Notes: a model not told the origin generated them from the sequence alone. DNA of 64,000 nt from an uncultured Lachnospiraceae bacterium (GCA_934309145.1 CAKRCW010000004.1:62001-126000); one strand, 5' to 3'. Counted from the first letter of the stretch, positions 1 to 8,829 are shown. Numbers and translations are program-made.

Positions 1-136
1 GTCTGATAATATACCTGGTGGATGGTACATATTTTTTGTACGTTCAGATGATAATGTAGACAAAGCGGAAGGAACTATACGAATAAGTGACTATCGCAAT
101 AACTGGGATAATCTAATGCACAAACTAGGAATATAA
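1..136 (+). CDS. C-terminal end of an unidentified protein (5' cut by window)
   Basis: An open frame enters from the left edge and ends at a TAA 24 bases before the next start, giving the last 44 residues of a protein. The fragment is polar, contains GGWYIFFV and SDYRNNWDNLMHKLGI, and has no membrane segment. I do not recognise the family. Its spacing to the following permease genes suggests the same operon, so it may be an accessory or substrate-related protein of that ABC module, but this is inference from position only. Confidence 0.6.
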   Translation, partial: SDNIPGGWYIFFVRSDDNVDKAEGTIRISDYRNNWDNLMHKLGI

Positions 137-160
137 ACAGGTCTATGAGGAGATATAAAT

Positions 161-1342
161 ATGATAAGTTTATTAAAAAATAAAGTAGAAATAGCATGCC
201 TGTTTATAGGATTAGTTATAGCTTCTATTGTATTTCATTACAGCATGGGAGTGTCAATAAATAAGGAGCTTGAACAAGATGATATTATAAAAAACTCATA
301 TGAGTATGGTGCCAATATCACCATAACCCCTTTATTAAATCTGGAAAATAATAAAGGAAAAATCATCGATGATATAGTTGAATTTGAAAATAACATAAAA
401 ACTATAGATGACTGCTATATATATTTTCCTGACATTATAGCATATATAGATGATAATTATACACAGTCAATGACGGATATATATGTGTGTGGAAATATGC
501 CTAAATATAAAATTGTAAGCGGCAGATATCCAGACGAGGAGATGCTAAAATCCGGAAACAGATACGTAGTTCTTGGCGTTTATAAAAAGAGCCTGACATA
601 TAACAGGGATGGAAGGGATTATATTACTATCGAGGGTGAGGAGTATGAGGTATGTGGATATGTGAGTGCTGATAATTCTAGAATACTTGATAATAAAGTA
701 ATATTATTTGCAGGAAATATGGGAGAGAATATGCTGGACTGTATGTATTATCAGTATATAAGTGGGAGTGTATTTTTGTCTTATAGTTCTGATACATATT
801 TCAATATATATAATGATATCAAATCACATATAAAACAAACGTCTCTGAGCTATGACGAGCAGGCGTTTACTATAACTGCTTTGAATGAGCGGATGCAGCT
901 TAGACTGTCTGATGGTTCATATTCTGGTAGTTTTTCTACGGCTGTTGGAACGGGTGAATATAATTTATTTGCAAAATTTATATATATATTCTGTATTTTT
1001 CTTGTAATCTTTGTTCTTGAATTCTGGATGCTTAAAAGAAAAAATGAGTTTGTTATAAGAAAAATATGTGGCTATTCAAATACGAAGATTTTTATAATGA
1101 TAGTAAAAGAAATATTTATAGTAATGTTTATATCACTTGTAATATCTGAAGCCATAATGTATATGTTTGATTTTTGGGAAAATGGAATATCAGTGTTTTA
1201 TTCAAAACAGGTATATTACAGGTTTGTTTCTGCTGTTGTATATGTTAGTATATCTATGGTACTAACCTGTATTTATCCGTTTATAGAACTATGTATAAAA
1301 AAGCCGATTAATCTTCTTAAATGTAAAAAAGATATCTATTAA
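161..1342 (+). CDS. FtsX/MacB-like ABC transporter permease, first of a pair
   Basis: This 393-residue membrane protein has one N-terminal transmembrane helix (about residues 10-30), a large extracytoplasmic domain of about 230 residues, and three C-terminal helices (about 268-285, 310-335, 350-378). That is the layout of MacB/FtsX-type permeases, which work mechanically on substrates outside the membrane rather than forming a channel. GAGGAGAT lies just before the ATG. It is followed by a second permease and an ATPase, so the three probably form one exporter. The substrate is unknown. The sequence is more AT-rich than the genes to its right, which may point to acquisition. Confidence 0.7.
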   Translation: MISLLKNKVEIACLFIGLVIASIVFHYSMGVSINKELEQDDIIKNSYEYGANITITPLLNLENNKGKIIDDIVEFENNIKTIDDCYIYFPDIIAYIDDNYTQSMTDIYVCGNMPKYKIVSGRYPDEEMLKSGNRYVVLGVYKKSLTYNRDGRDYITIEGEEYEVCGYVSADNSRILDNKVILFAGNMGENMLDCMYYQYISGSVFLSYSSDTYFNIYNDIKSHIKQTSLSYDEQAFTITALNERMQLRLSDGSYSGSFSTAVGTGEYNLFAKFIYIFCIFLVIFVLEFWMLKRKNEFVIRKICGYSNTKIFIMIVKEIFIVMFISLVISEAIMYMFDFWENGISVFYSKQVYYRFVSAVVYVSISMVLTCIYPFIELCIKKPINLLKCKKDIY

Positions 1343-1357
1343 AGCCGGAGGTATGTG

Positions 1358-2509
1358 ATGGTATTTTGGTATTCAATATGTCAGTTATATAAAAAACGTA
1401 AAATCACAATATTAACTATTGTTATGTCTGCTATGGGATTTGCTGTAATTTATTATGCAATGATTAATTATGCATTTTACCAATATCCTAAGAAACAGGC
1501 TGAAAAACTGGTATCATATGATATACAGAATGTTTATATGCTGGCATATCAGGTATTGTATGTTCCGATAGGAAATGAAGAATTACAGCATATACTCAGT
1601 TTTGATCATTCATTGGATAACGTAGAGGATGTAATGTCACATGGTATGTTTTTTTTGGAAAATAGTTATGATGTAGGGGAAAATAAATTTTATATGCAAA
1701 AGTCAATAAGCTCGCTATGTAATTTATATAATACAGATGGAATAATGATAGATTATGATGTAAATAAATCAGAGTACGGCTTTGCTGTTGCGGGATATAA
1801 TTATGCAATGGAGTATCCTGTTGGGAGCGTATATGAAGATGACTATGGCATCAAATATGTGATAACAGACCATTTGAAAAAAAACAGTCACTATATTCCT
1901 GATGATAACATAGGAAATGCTGGTATTAATTTAGATGATGTGATTATTCTTGACTATGATTATGCGTTATCACAGAATATAACATTGCTATACAATGGAC
2001 TTACCAGCTATTGCATAGTTACGGATAATAAATTAGCGGTTGACGAGTTGATTGATGAAGCAAATGGAAAGGGATTACATATTTATGGTATCAATAATAT
2101 AGAGGATAAGTACAATAGAGATATAAAAGATTATATGTGGGCGAATGGAGAAAGTTATTATTTTCCTTTAATATTATACATTGCATCAATGATATCACTG
2201 CTTATGTCATCGATGATATCAGTATATGTGAATAAAAAAGATATGGGAATCATGCTTGTAAACGGAATAAGTAAACGACAGCTTATAGCCATGATTTCAT
2301 TACAAAATGCCATAAGGATAGCTGCCTCTGTTGTCATAGCTGTATTTATATGGATATATTTTGGTTCAAGGCTTACAGGAGCGATGAAGGAGCTGACGAC
2401 CAAACTTATACCTTGGGCAAGTATAGTACCAATAGTGTCATATTTGCTGATAAATGTGTTGTCAATTAACATGATAAGAGACAAGAAGGCGTATGAGTTA
2501 TTGAATTAG
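1358..2509 (+). CDS. FtsX/MacB-like ABC transporter permease, second of a pair
   Basis: The protein has 383 residues with one N-terminal helix (about 15-38), a long extracytoplasmic domain and three helices in the last 120 residues, like its upstream neighbour but with little obvious sequence identity. The ATG at 1358 was chosen because GGAGG ends 6 bases before it. A GTG one codon upstream is also possible but would sit too close to that site. It begins 15 bases after the previous stop, and the ATPase gene follows after 13 bases, so the two permeases probably form a heterodimer with one ATPase type. Confidence 0.7.
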   Translation: MVFWYSICQLYKKRKITILTIVMSAMGFAVIYYAMINYAFYQYPKKQAEKLVSYDIQNVYMLAYQVLYVPIGNEELQHILSFDHSLDNVEDVMSHGMFFLENSYDVGENKFYMQKSISSLCNLYNTDGIMIDYDVNKSEYGFAVAGYNYAMEYPVGSVYEDDYGIKYVITDHLKKNSHYIPDDNIGNAGINLDDVIILDYDYALSQNITLLYNGLTSYCIVTDNKLAVDELIDEANGKGLHIYGINNIEDKYNRDIKDYMWANGESYYFPLILYIASMISLLMSSMISVYVNKKDMGIMLVNGISKRQLIAMISLQNAIRIAASVVIAVFIWIYFGSRLTGAMKELTTKLIPWASIVPIVSYLLINVLSINMIRDKKAYELLN

Positions 2510-2522
2510 GAGGTGCTTATGT

Positions 2523-3167
2523 ATGATAGAATTAAAAGATGTGACAAAAGTATATAAGGGCGATACATATGAGACATATGCACTAAAAAATTTAAGTCTT
2601 AATATTGAAGATGGTGAGTTTGTGGCAATAATGGGAAGGTCTGGCTCAGGAAAAACAACCCTGCTTAATATTATTGGATGTATGGATAGTGCAAGTCAGG
2701 GAACGGTTATAATAGACGATATTGATATCAGCAATGCAAGTGCTCATAAGCTTGATGTGGTGCGAAGAAATAAGATAAGCTTTATTTTTCAAAATTATGC
2801 ATTAATGCAGCAATACTCTGTGTATGAGAATATTGAGGTACCATTAAATGCCAGAAATATAAAGGGGCAGAAAAAAAGGGCAGCTATAAAGGATATTATG
2901 AATAAATTAGGTATAAGTGAGCTTGCCAAAAAATATCCAAATCAGATATCGGGAGGAGAGCAGCAAAGGACAGCGATTGCAAGGGCATTTGTGTCTGATA
3001 CAAAATATATATTGGCTGATGAACCGACAGGAGCATTAGATTATGAAAATGCTATAGAGCTTATGAAATTGATTAAAGAACTTCATAAGGCTGGGAAAAC
3101 AATTATAATGGTAACTCATGATAGCCAGATTGCTTCGTATGCTGATAGAGTGGTTGAGCTGAGTTAA
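2523..3167 (+). CDS. ABC transporter ATPase, MacB/LolD type
   Basis: A 214-residue nucleotide-binding protein. Walker A is GRSGSGKTT (about residue 39), the Q-loop is FIFQNYALM, the signature is ISGGEQQR, Walker B is YILADEPTGALD and the switch histidine lies in MVTHD. The DEPTGALD form is typical of ATPases that pair with FtsX/MacB permeases, and two such permeases lie directly upstream, so this ATPase most likely powers them. AGGAGG lies before the ATG. It is compact and ends at the D-loop/H-loop region with almost no C-terminal extension. Confidence 0.88.
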   Translation: MIELKDVTKVYKGDTYETYALKNLSLNIEDGEFVAIMGRSGSGKTTLLNIIGCMDSASQGTVIIDDIDISNASAHKLDVVRRNKISFIFQNYALMQQYSVYENIEVPLNARNIKGQKKRAAIKDIMNKLGISELAKKYPNQISGGEQQRTAIARAFVSDTKYILADEPTGALDYENAIELMKLIKELHKAGKTIIMVTHDSQIASYADRVVELS

Positions 3168-3193
3168 AAGTAAAATTATTTCACAAAAACATC

Positions 3194-3224
3194 TTGACGT
3201 AAAGTTAACTTTAGGTAGTATCCT
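3194..3224 (+). promoter_or_regulatory. MerR-family-type promoter with dyad in a 19-bp spacer
   Basis: TTGACG and TATCCT are separated by 19 bases instead of 17. The spacer holds the perfect 14-bp palindrome TAAAGTTAACTTTA at 3200-3213. An overlong spacer filled by a dyad is the hallmark of promoters activated by DNA-twisting MerR-family regulators. No MerR-type gene is present in this window, so the regulator would act from elsewhere. It drives the DXS-like gene that begins about 68 bases downstream of the -10. Confidence 0.7.
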
Positions 3225-3291
3225 ATATACAGGTTGAAAATACTTATTTTTCAGGCAAGAAAATATTATATTTATAGTCGGAGGAAGAAAG

Positions 3292-5046
3292 ATGTATTTA
3301 GAAAATATTAATGGACCTGAAGATGTCAAGAAATTATCCGAAGATGAACTTAATCTGCTTGCAGCGGAGATGAGAAAGGCATTGCTTACAAGAGCAAGTA
3401 AGCATGGCGGACATTTCGGTCCTAACTTTGGTATGGTTGAGGCTACAATAGCATTGCATTATGTATTTGAGTCACCTAAGGATAAGATTGTATTTGATGT
3501 TTCACACCAGACTTATCCTCACAAGATGCTTACCGGAAGAAAGGACGCGTATCTGTACGAGGAGCATTATGATGATGTTTCAGGGTATAGCAATCCGGAG
3601 GAGAGTGAGCATGACCATTTTGTTATAGGGCATACATCAACGTCTGTGAGCCTTGCGTGTGGACTTGCCAAGGGAAGAAACTTGACAGGAGCTAAAGGCA
3701 ATGTAATAGCTGTAATAGGAGATGGTTCATTAAGTGGCGGTGAGGCCTTAGAGGGACTTGACTATGCAGCAGAGATAGATGGCAATCTTATTATAGTGGT
3801 AAATGACAATGATATGTCTATCGCTGAAAATCATGGCGGTTTGTATAGCAATTTAAAGCTTCTCCGTGAAACTGACGGTAAGGCTGAATGTAATTTATTT
3901 AAGGCTATGGGACTTGACTATGTATATGTAGGCAAGGGTAACGATATAAAGAGCCTTATAGATGCATTTACATCTGTGAAGGATAGTGACAAGCCTGTTG
4001 TTGTTCACATAAATACCCAGAAGGGAAAGGGCTATGCACCTGCTGAGGCAGACAAGGAGAGCTGGCATTACAGCGGTCCATTTGACATTGAGACTGGAAA
4101 GCCTTTGTTTAATATGGATGCTGAGGACTATTCAAGTGTTACAGCAGCATATCTTCTTGACAAGATGAAGAAGGATAAGTCAGTTGTGGCAATCACAGCT
4201 GCGACACCTACTGTTATGGGCTTTACTAAGGATAAGAGAGAAGAGGCAGGAAAGCAGTTTGTTGACGTTGGAATTGCTGAGGAGACTGCGGCAGCTTTGG
4301 CATCAGGTATTGCTGTAAATGGTGGAAAGCCTGTATGGGGTGTGTACAGCACATTTATTCAGAGAACCTACGACCAGATATCACAGGATATCTGTATAAA
4401 TAACAACCCTGTTACGATAGTTAATTTCTGTGGCTCTGTATACGGAATGAATGATGTTACACATCTTGGTTTATATGACATACCTATGATGTCAAATATT
4501 CCTAACCTTGTATACCTTGCACCTACAACCAAGGAGGAATATCTTGCAATGCTTGACTGGAGTATATACCAGACTGAGCATCCGGTGGCAATTAAGCTCC
4601 CTGGTGGAAATATGGTGTCAGATGGCAAGAAGATTACAAAGGATTTCTCTAAGCTAAATACCTATGAGGTTACAGATAAGGGAAGTAAGGTAGCTATAAT
4701 TGGACTTGGAACCTTCTATAAGCTTGGAGAGGATGTAGCCAAGCTTCTCAACGAGAAGGCAGGAATAAAGGCTACAGTAATCAATCCATATTATATAACA
4801 GGTGTTGATGAGAAGCTTCTTGATGAGCTTAAAAATGAACACGACATAGTAATTACGATAGAGGATGGTATATTAGATGGAGGCTTCGGAGAGAAGATAG
4901 CAAGATTTTACGGAGACTCTGATGTTAAGACCTTAAACTTCGGCCTTAAGAAAACATTCCCTGACAGATATGTTGTTGATGACATAATAAAAGAGAATCA
5001 TCTCACTGATACACAGATAGTTGATGATATAATGAAATTACTGTAA
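3292..5046 (+). CDS. 1-deoxy-D-xylulose-5-phosphate synthase-like thiamine-diphosphate enzyme, divergent
   Basis: This 584-residue protein has the DXS layout: TPP-binding domain, pyrimidine domain and transketolase C-terminal domain. It keeps GGHF, SHQTYPHKMLTGR, GHTSTS, the TPP motif GDGSLSGG...NDNDMSIAEN, the WH histidine and the IAE glutamate. It is about 40 residues shorter than usual DXS because the loop after MSIAEN is missing. Aligned by eye with E. coli DXS, the glyceraldehyde-phosphate-binding arginines in DRAG and YPRGN are replaced (FCGS, LPGGN), and ADGQTH reads MNDVTH. It may therefore join a two-carbon unit from pyruvate to a different acceptor. I leave the symbol blank for that reason. 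The gene is preceded by a MerR-type promoter and followed by a long hairpin. Confidence 0.75.
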   Translation: MYLENINGPEDVKKLSEDELNLLAAEMRKALLTRASKHGGHFGPNFGMVEATIALHYVFESPKDKIVFDVSHQTYPHKMLTGRKDAYLYEEHYDDVSGYSNPEESEHDHFVIGHTSTSVSLACGLAKGRNLTGAKGNVIAVIGDGSLSGGEALEGLDYAAEIDGNLIIVVNDNDMSIAENHGGLYSNLKLLRETDGKAECNLFKAMGLDYVYVGKGNDIKSLIDAFTSVKDSDKPVVVHINTQKGKGYAPAEADKESWHYSGPFDIETGKPLFNMDAEDYSSVTAAYLLDKMKKDKSVVAITAATPTVMGFTKDKREEAGKQFVDVGIAEETAAALASGIAVNGGKPVWGVYSTFIQRTYDQISQDICINNNPVTIVNFCGSVYGMNDVTHLGLYDIPMMSNIPNLVYLAPTTKEEYLAMLDWSIYQTEHPVAIKLPGGNMVSDGKKITKDFSKLNTYEVTDKGSKVAIIGLGTFYKLGEDVAKLLNEKAGIKATVINPYYITGVDEKLLDELKNEHDIVITIEDGILDGGFGEKIARFYGDSDVKTLNFGLKKTFPDRYVVDDIIKENHLTDTQIVDDIMKLL

Positions 5047-5047
5047 C

Positions 5048-5260
5048 ACACAATATAATAGATGGCACATTTCTTAGCATGGATGTGTCTGAACATAATA
5101 ACCGGTTATATGTAGGGACATTTGCGACAGCCGGCACTTAATGAGTGCGCAGCACGAATTTAGTACCGCTGCTTGGAGCAATTAAGTGGAAACGGTCCCG
5201 TAATATAACCGGTTATTATGTTCAGACACATCCGTGTGAAGAGTGTGCCATCTATTGTGT
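5048..5260. repeat. Long imperfect inverted repeat, copy A of a structured element family
   Basis: The element starts one base after the DXS-like stop codon. The outer stem (5048-5069 with 5244-5260) has a small bulge. The inner stem is 31 perfect base pairs (5081-5111 with 5203-5233) and includes the palindrome AATAACCGGTTATT. The enclosed loop runs from GGGACATTTGC to GGTCCC (5115-5198) and holds GGCACTTAATGAGTGC, AGCACGAA, TTAGTACC and GCTGC. The same core recurs in copy C (reverse orientation), and a shorter version in copy B, but the arms are unrelated. There is no terminal T run and no ORF. Function unknown. Confidence 0.85.
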
Positions 5261-5296
5261 TTATAAAATGTTTAAGTATTGTATGGGAATTATTAA

Positions 5297-5325
5297 TTGA
5301 TGTAAGTCTTTTAATCTGCTATAAT
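5297..5325 (+). promoter_or_regulatory. Sigma-A promoter for uppP
   Basis: TTGATG and a perfect TATAAT are separated by 17 bases. The promoter lies just beyond hairpin copy A and about 90 bases before the uppP start, so uppP has its own promoter and a leader of roughly 85 bases. I see no recognisable riboswitch in that leader. Confidence 0.65.
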
Positions 5326-5417
5326 CTGTTAATTGGAGAGACCTAAATAGTCTTTTAGATGAATATCCCCATATTATTTCGGATAGAATAAAATAAAGAG
5401 GAGTCAGGAGATTAACA

Positions 5418-6254
5418 ATGACAGTAAGTTTAATAGAATTATTGAAGGTAGTGTTCCTCGGAATAGTCGAGGGCATTACCGAGTGGCTGCCTATAAGCAG
5501 CACAGGACATATGCTATTGGTTGATGAGTTTATAAAAATGAATGTCTCTGATGAGTTTAAGGACATGTTTTTTGTGGTAATTCAGCTAGGTGCAATAATG
5601 GCGGTTGTGATTTTATTCTGGAATAAAATGTGGCCTTTCCAGATGAAGAGTGAGAATAATAAATCCATAATCAAGAAGGATATATTCTCAATGTGGTTTA
5701 AGGTAGTTGTTGCCTGTATACCGGGTGCTATTGTTACACTTTTATTTGATGATTACATAGAGGCACATCTTCATACGCCTACAGTAATTGCAATAGCACT
5801 TATCTTTTATGGAATAGCATTTATAGTTATCGAGAGCTGGAATAAAAACAGAACCCCTAAGGTTAAGACATTATCAGATATTACATACAAGACAGCATTT
5901 ATAATTGGTTTATTTCAGGTGTTGTCAATAATACCAGGTACTTCAAGATCTGGTGCTACGATAATCGGTGCACTCCTTATCGGTGTGTCAAGAGTTGCGG
6001 CGGCAGAGTTTACATTCTTCCTTGCTGTTCCGGTAATGTTTGGATTAAGCCTTATCAAGGTAATAAAGTTTGGCCTTGCATTTTCGAGTGCGGAGCTGGT
6101 AATACTTATAGTGGGAGTTGTAGTTGCATTTGCGGTATCAGTAATTGTAATTAAATTCCTTATGAGCTACATCAAGAAGCACGATTTCAAGGTGTTTGGA
6201 TGGTACAGAATAATACTTGGAATTATTGTGTTACTTTACTTTGCGTTTGCATAA
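5418..6254 (+). CDS. uppP: Undecaprenyl-diphosphatase
   Basis: This is a 278-residue integral membrane enzyme of the BacA/UppP family. It removes one phosphate from undecaprenyl pyrophosphate so that the lipid carrier can be reused in peptidoglycan and surface polysaccharide synthesis. Both signature regions are present: GIVEGITEWLPISSTGHM near the N-terminus and PGTSRSGATI near residue 175, with about eight hydrophobic helices. Overproduction of this family gives bacitracin resistance. GAGGAGTCAGGAG precedes the ATG. The neighbouring DXS-like gene would fit isoprenoid supply, but a hairpin and a separate promoter stand between them. Confidence 0.95.
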   Translation: MTVSLIELLKVVFLGIVEGITEWLPISSTGHMLLVDEFIKMNVSDEFKDMFFVVIQLGAIMAVVILFWNKMWPFQMKSENNKSIIKKDIFSMWFKVVVACIPGAIVTLLFDDYIEAHLHTPTVIAIALIFYGIAFIVIESWNKNRTPKVKTLSDITYKTAFIIGLFQVLSIIPGTSRSGATIIGALLIGVSRVAAAEFTFFLAVPVMFGLSLIKVIKFGLAFSSAELVILIVGVVVAFAVSVIVIKFLMSYIKKHDFKVFGWYRIILGIIVLLYFAFA

Positions 6255-6273
6255 AAATAGGGAGATGAATTAG

Positions 6274-7725
6274 ATGGCAGTTTTAGATAAGCTTGAGCCT
6301 TCTGCTGTTTTTCGTTATTTTGAAGAAATATGCGGCATACCACATGGCTCATCAAACACTAAAATGATAGGGGATTATCTTATTAATTTTGCAAAGATAA
6401 GAAATCTTAAATGTGAGAAGGATTATCTTGGCAATGTAATTATATCGAAGCCTGGTACTTCGGGATATGAGAACTCACCTGCTGTAATAATACAGGGGCA
6501 TATGGATATGGTATGCGAAAAGACCTCTGATACGGAAATTGATTTTAATACGGAGGGGCTGAAGCTAAAACTGGATGGAAATGTAATCAGTGCAGAGGGT
6601 ACAACCTTAGGCGGAGATGACGGTATAGCTGTAGCATATGCTCTTGCCCTGCTTGACTCATCAGATATAGCACATCCACCACTTGAGGTGGTTATAACAG
6701 TAGATGAGGAAATTGGAATGCTAGGAGCAGCCGATATAGACTGTTCTTCTCTCAAAGGAAGGTTTATGCTTAACATTGATTCAGAGGATGAGGGACATCT
6801 GCTTGTTAGCTGTGCAGGGGGCGTAACAGCAACCTGTCATCTGCCGGTTTCATACGAGAAAAATGCATATAAGAATGTAAAACGTCTCAGCATTATGAAC
6901 GTCACAGGCGGACATTCCGGGGTTGAGATAATAAAGGAGGGTGCTAATGCATCTAAGGTGCTTGGACGTGTATTATATGATATAAGCAGGCAGATGGATT
7001 TTAGACTTGTGTCAATAAGTGGTGGCATGAAGGATAATGCCATACCGAGAGAGGCTCATGCGATAATAGCGTATGACGATAATCTGGATAGTGCACTGAT
7101 AGACAGCTACAATTTAATTCTTGGCAATGAATATAAGGCGACAGATGAGAATATAACCGTAGAGCTAAGTGATGCTTGCGATGTAAATGAAAAATGCATG
7201 ACAGCAGCTTCGACAAAAAAAGTAATTGCTGCACTTGTAAATGTTCCAAATGGCATTTCCAAGATGAGCAAGGATATAGATGGACTTGTACAGACATCTC
7301 TTAATCTTGGAATACTTAGAACTGCAATGGAAGAAGAACCAGAGGTGACTATGTCATTTTCGGTTAGAAGCAGTGTTGGAACTGAGAAGGAAGAGCTTGT
7401 TATGAGACTTGATTCCCTGATGGATGTGCTTGGTGGTAATGTAACCACAGAGGGTGCATATCCGGCTTGGGAATACAAGAGAGATTCAAAGCTTAGAGAA
7501 TTGATGGCAGCAGTTTATAAGGAAATGTATGGAAAAGAGCCAATTATAGAGGCTATCCATGCCGGTGTCGAATGTGGACTTTTTGCAGGAAAGCTTGAAG
7601 GACTTGACTGTGTATCCTTTGGACCACAGATAGATGACATTCATACACCAAATGAAAGACTGTATGTGGACAGTGTACAGAGAACCTGGAAATATTTGTT
7701 AGAAGTATTAAAGCGTTTAAAATAA
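6274..7725 (+). CDS. pepD: Xaa-His dipeptidase (M20 family aminoacyl-histidine dipeptidase)
   Basis: A 483-residue cytoplasmic zinc peptidase of the M20C type that splits dipeptides such as carnosine-like Xaa-His. Zinc-site motifs visible in order are QGHMDMVCEK, GGDDGIAVAYA, DEEIGMLGA, NIDSEDEG and, near the C-terminus, IHAGVECGLFAGK. The lid domain lies between about residues 190 and 390. It begins 19 bases after uppP and is followed 22 bases later by hisC, so the three are probably cotranscribed. Pairing a His-releasing dipeptidase with histidinol-phosphate aminotransferase is suggestive but may be chance. Confidence 0.92.
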   Translation: MAVLDKLEPSAVFRYFEEICGIPHGSSNTKMIGDYLINFAKIRNLKCEKDYLGNVIISKPGTSGYENSPAVIIQGHMDMVCEKTSDTEIDFNTEGLKLKLDGNVISAEGTTLGGDDGIAVAYALALLDSSDIAHPPLEVVITVDEEIGMLGAADIDCSSLKGRFMLNIDSEDEGHLLVSCAGGVTATCHLPVSYEKNAYKNVKRLSIMNVTGGHSGVEIIKEGANASKVLGRVLYDISRQMDFRLVSISGGMKDNAIPREAHAIIAYDDNLDSALIDSYNLILGNEYKATDENITVELSDACDVNEKCMTAASTKKVIAALVNVPNGISKMSKDIDGLVQTSLNLGILRTAMEEEPEVTMSFSVRSSVGTEKEELVMRLDSLMDVLGGNVTTEGAYPAWEYKRDSKLRELMAAVYKEMYGKEPIIEAIHAGVECGLFAGKLEGLDCVSFGPQIDDIHTPNERLYVDSVQRTWKYLLEVLKRLK

Positions 7726-7747
7726 TATATCTACAGGAGGAAAAGAT

Positions 7748-8791
7748 ATGACAGCTTGGGAGAGTAATGTAAGAAAAGTTGTTCCGTATGTACCGGGCGA
7801 GCAGCCAAAAGAGAAAAATATAATAAAGTTAAATACAAATGAAAATCCATATCCGCCTGCACCGGGTGTTTTTACAAAGAAGATGGACATGGATAATCTA
7901 AGACTTTATCCTGATCCGGCAGCAACAGCACTTGTTGATGCAATTGCCCAGTATCATGGCGTGGATAAGGAGCAGGTATTTGTCGGTGTTGGTTCAGATG
8001 ATGTGCTTGCAATGGCATTTATGACGTTTTTTAATTCTGATAAGCCTATACTGTTCCCTGACATTACATATTCATTTTATGATGTGTGGGCAGATATGCT
8101 AAAAATACCATATGAGAGAGTGGCGGTAGATGATAAATTCCGACTTAAGGCTTCGGATTATTATGGTGTGAATGGTGGAGTTATATTCCCTAATCCAAAT
8201 GCACCGACAGGTATTGCAGAGCCACTTTCATTCGTGAGTGATATATTAGAGCACAACCGTGATGTGGTTGTAATAGTTGATGAGGCATATGTTGACTTTG
8301 GCGGTGAAACAGCACTTCCATTGCTTGACAAGTATGATAATCTTCTTGTTGTGAGAACCTTCTCAAAGTCGCGTTCTATGGCAGGACTTAGAATAGGTTA
8401 TGCGATAGGTAATAAGACATTAATCAAATATATGAACGATGTTAAGTATTCCTACAATTCATATACTATGAATATGCCATCAATAATTCTCGGAGCAGAG
8501 AGCATAGCAGATGAAGCATACTTTAGGGAGACAGTTGACAAGGTAGTAGAGACCAGAGAATGGTTTAAGAGTGAGATAGAAAAGATAGGCTTTACCTGTC
8601 CGCCTTCGAGTGCGAACTTCCTGTTTATTACACATAAAACCATACCTGCAAGGGAGATATTCGAGAAGGCTCGTGCTAATAAAATAATAGTCAGATACTT
8701 TGATAAGCCAAGGATAGATAACTATCTGAGAGTTACAATAGGAACCAGAGAAGATATGGAAATATTTTTGAAGTTCCTACAGACATTATAA
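7748..8791 (+). CDS. hisC: Histidinol-phosphate aminotransferase
   Basis: A 347-residue fold-type I PLP enzyme. It exchanges the amino group between glutamate and imidazole-acetol phosphate in histidine synthesis. The N-terminal LNTNENPYPPAP substrate motif, PNPNAPTG, VDEAYVDF and the PLP lysine K207 in RTFSKSRSMAGLRIGYAIG are all present. AGGAGG lies 7 bases before the ATG. It stands apart from any other his gene in this window, so a role in aromatic amino acid transamination, which some HisC proteins share, cannot be excluded. Confidence 0.9.
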   Translation: MTAWESNVRKVVPYVPGEQPKEKNIIKLNTNENPYPPAPGVFTKKMDMDNLRLYPDPAATALVDAIAQYHGVDKEQVFVGVGSDDVLAMAFMTFFNSDKPILFPDITYSFYDVWADMLKIPYERVAVDDKFRLKASDYYGVNGGVIFPNPNAPTGIAEPLSFVSDILEHNRDVVVIVDEAYVDFGGETALPLLDKYDNLLVVRTFSKSRSMAGLRIGYAIGNKTLIKYMNDVKYSYNSYTMNMPSIILGAESIADEAYFRETVDKVVETREWFKSEIEKIGFTCPPSSANFLFITHKTIPAREIFEKARANKIIVRYFDKPRIDNYLRVTIGTREDMEIFLKFLQTL

Positions 8792-8800
8792 AAGCTATAG

Positions 8801-8829
8801 AGGATGATGTGGAAAACATCATCCTTTTT
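8801..8829 (+). terminator. Rho-independent terminator after hisC
   Basis: A perfect 10-bp stem, AGGATGATGT with ACATCATCCT, encloses a 5-base GGAAA loop and is followed by a T run. It ends the uppP-pepD-hisC unit. From here to the next gene the roughly 150 bases are AT-rich with no clear promoter. Confidence 0.85.

Noticed and set aside
5048..5260. Hairpin A as an ordinary Rho-independent terminator
   Set aside because: The stem is far too long, the loop is about 90 bases, and no T run follows. A shared core with other loci is not a terminator property.
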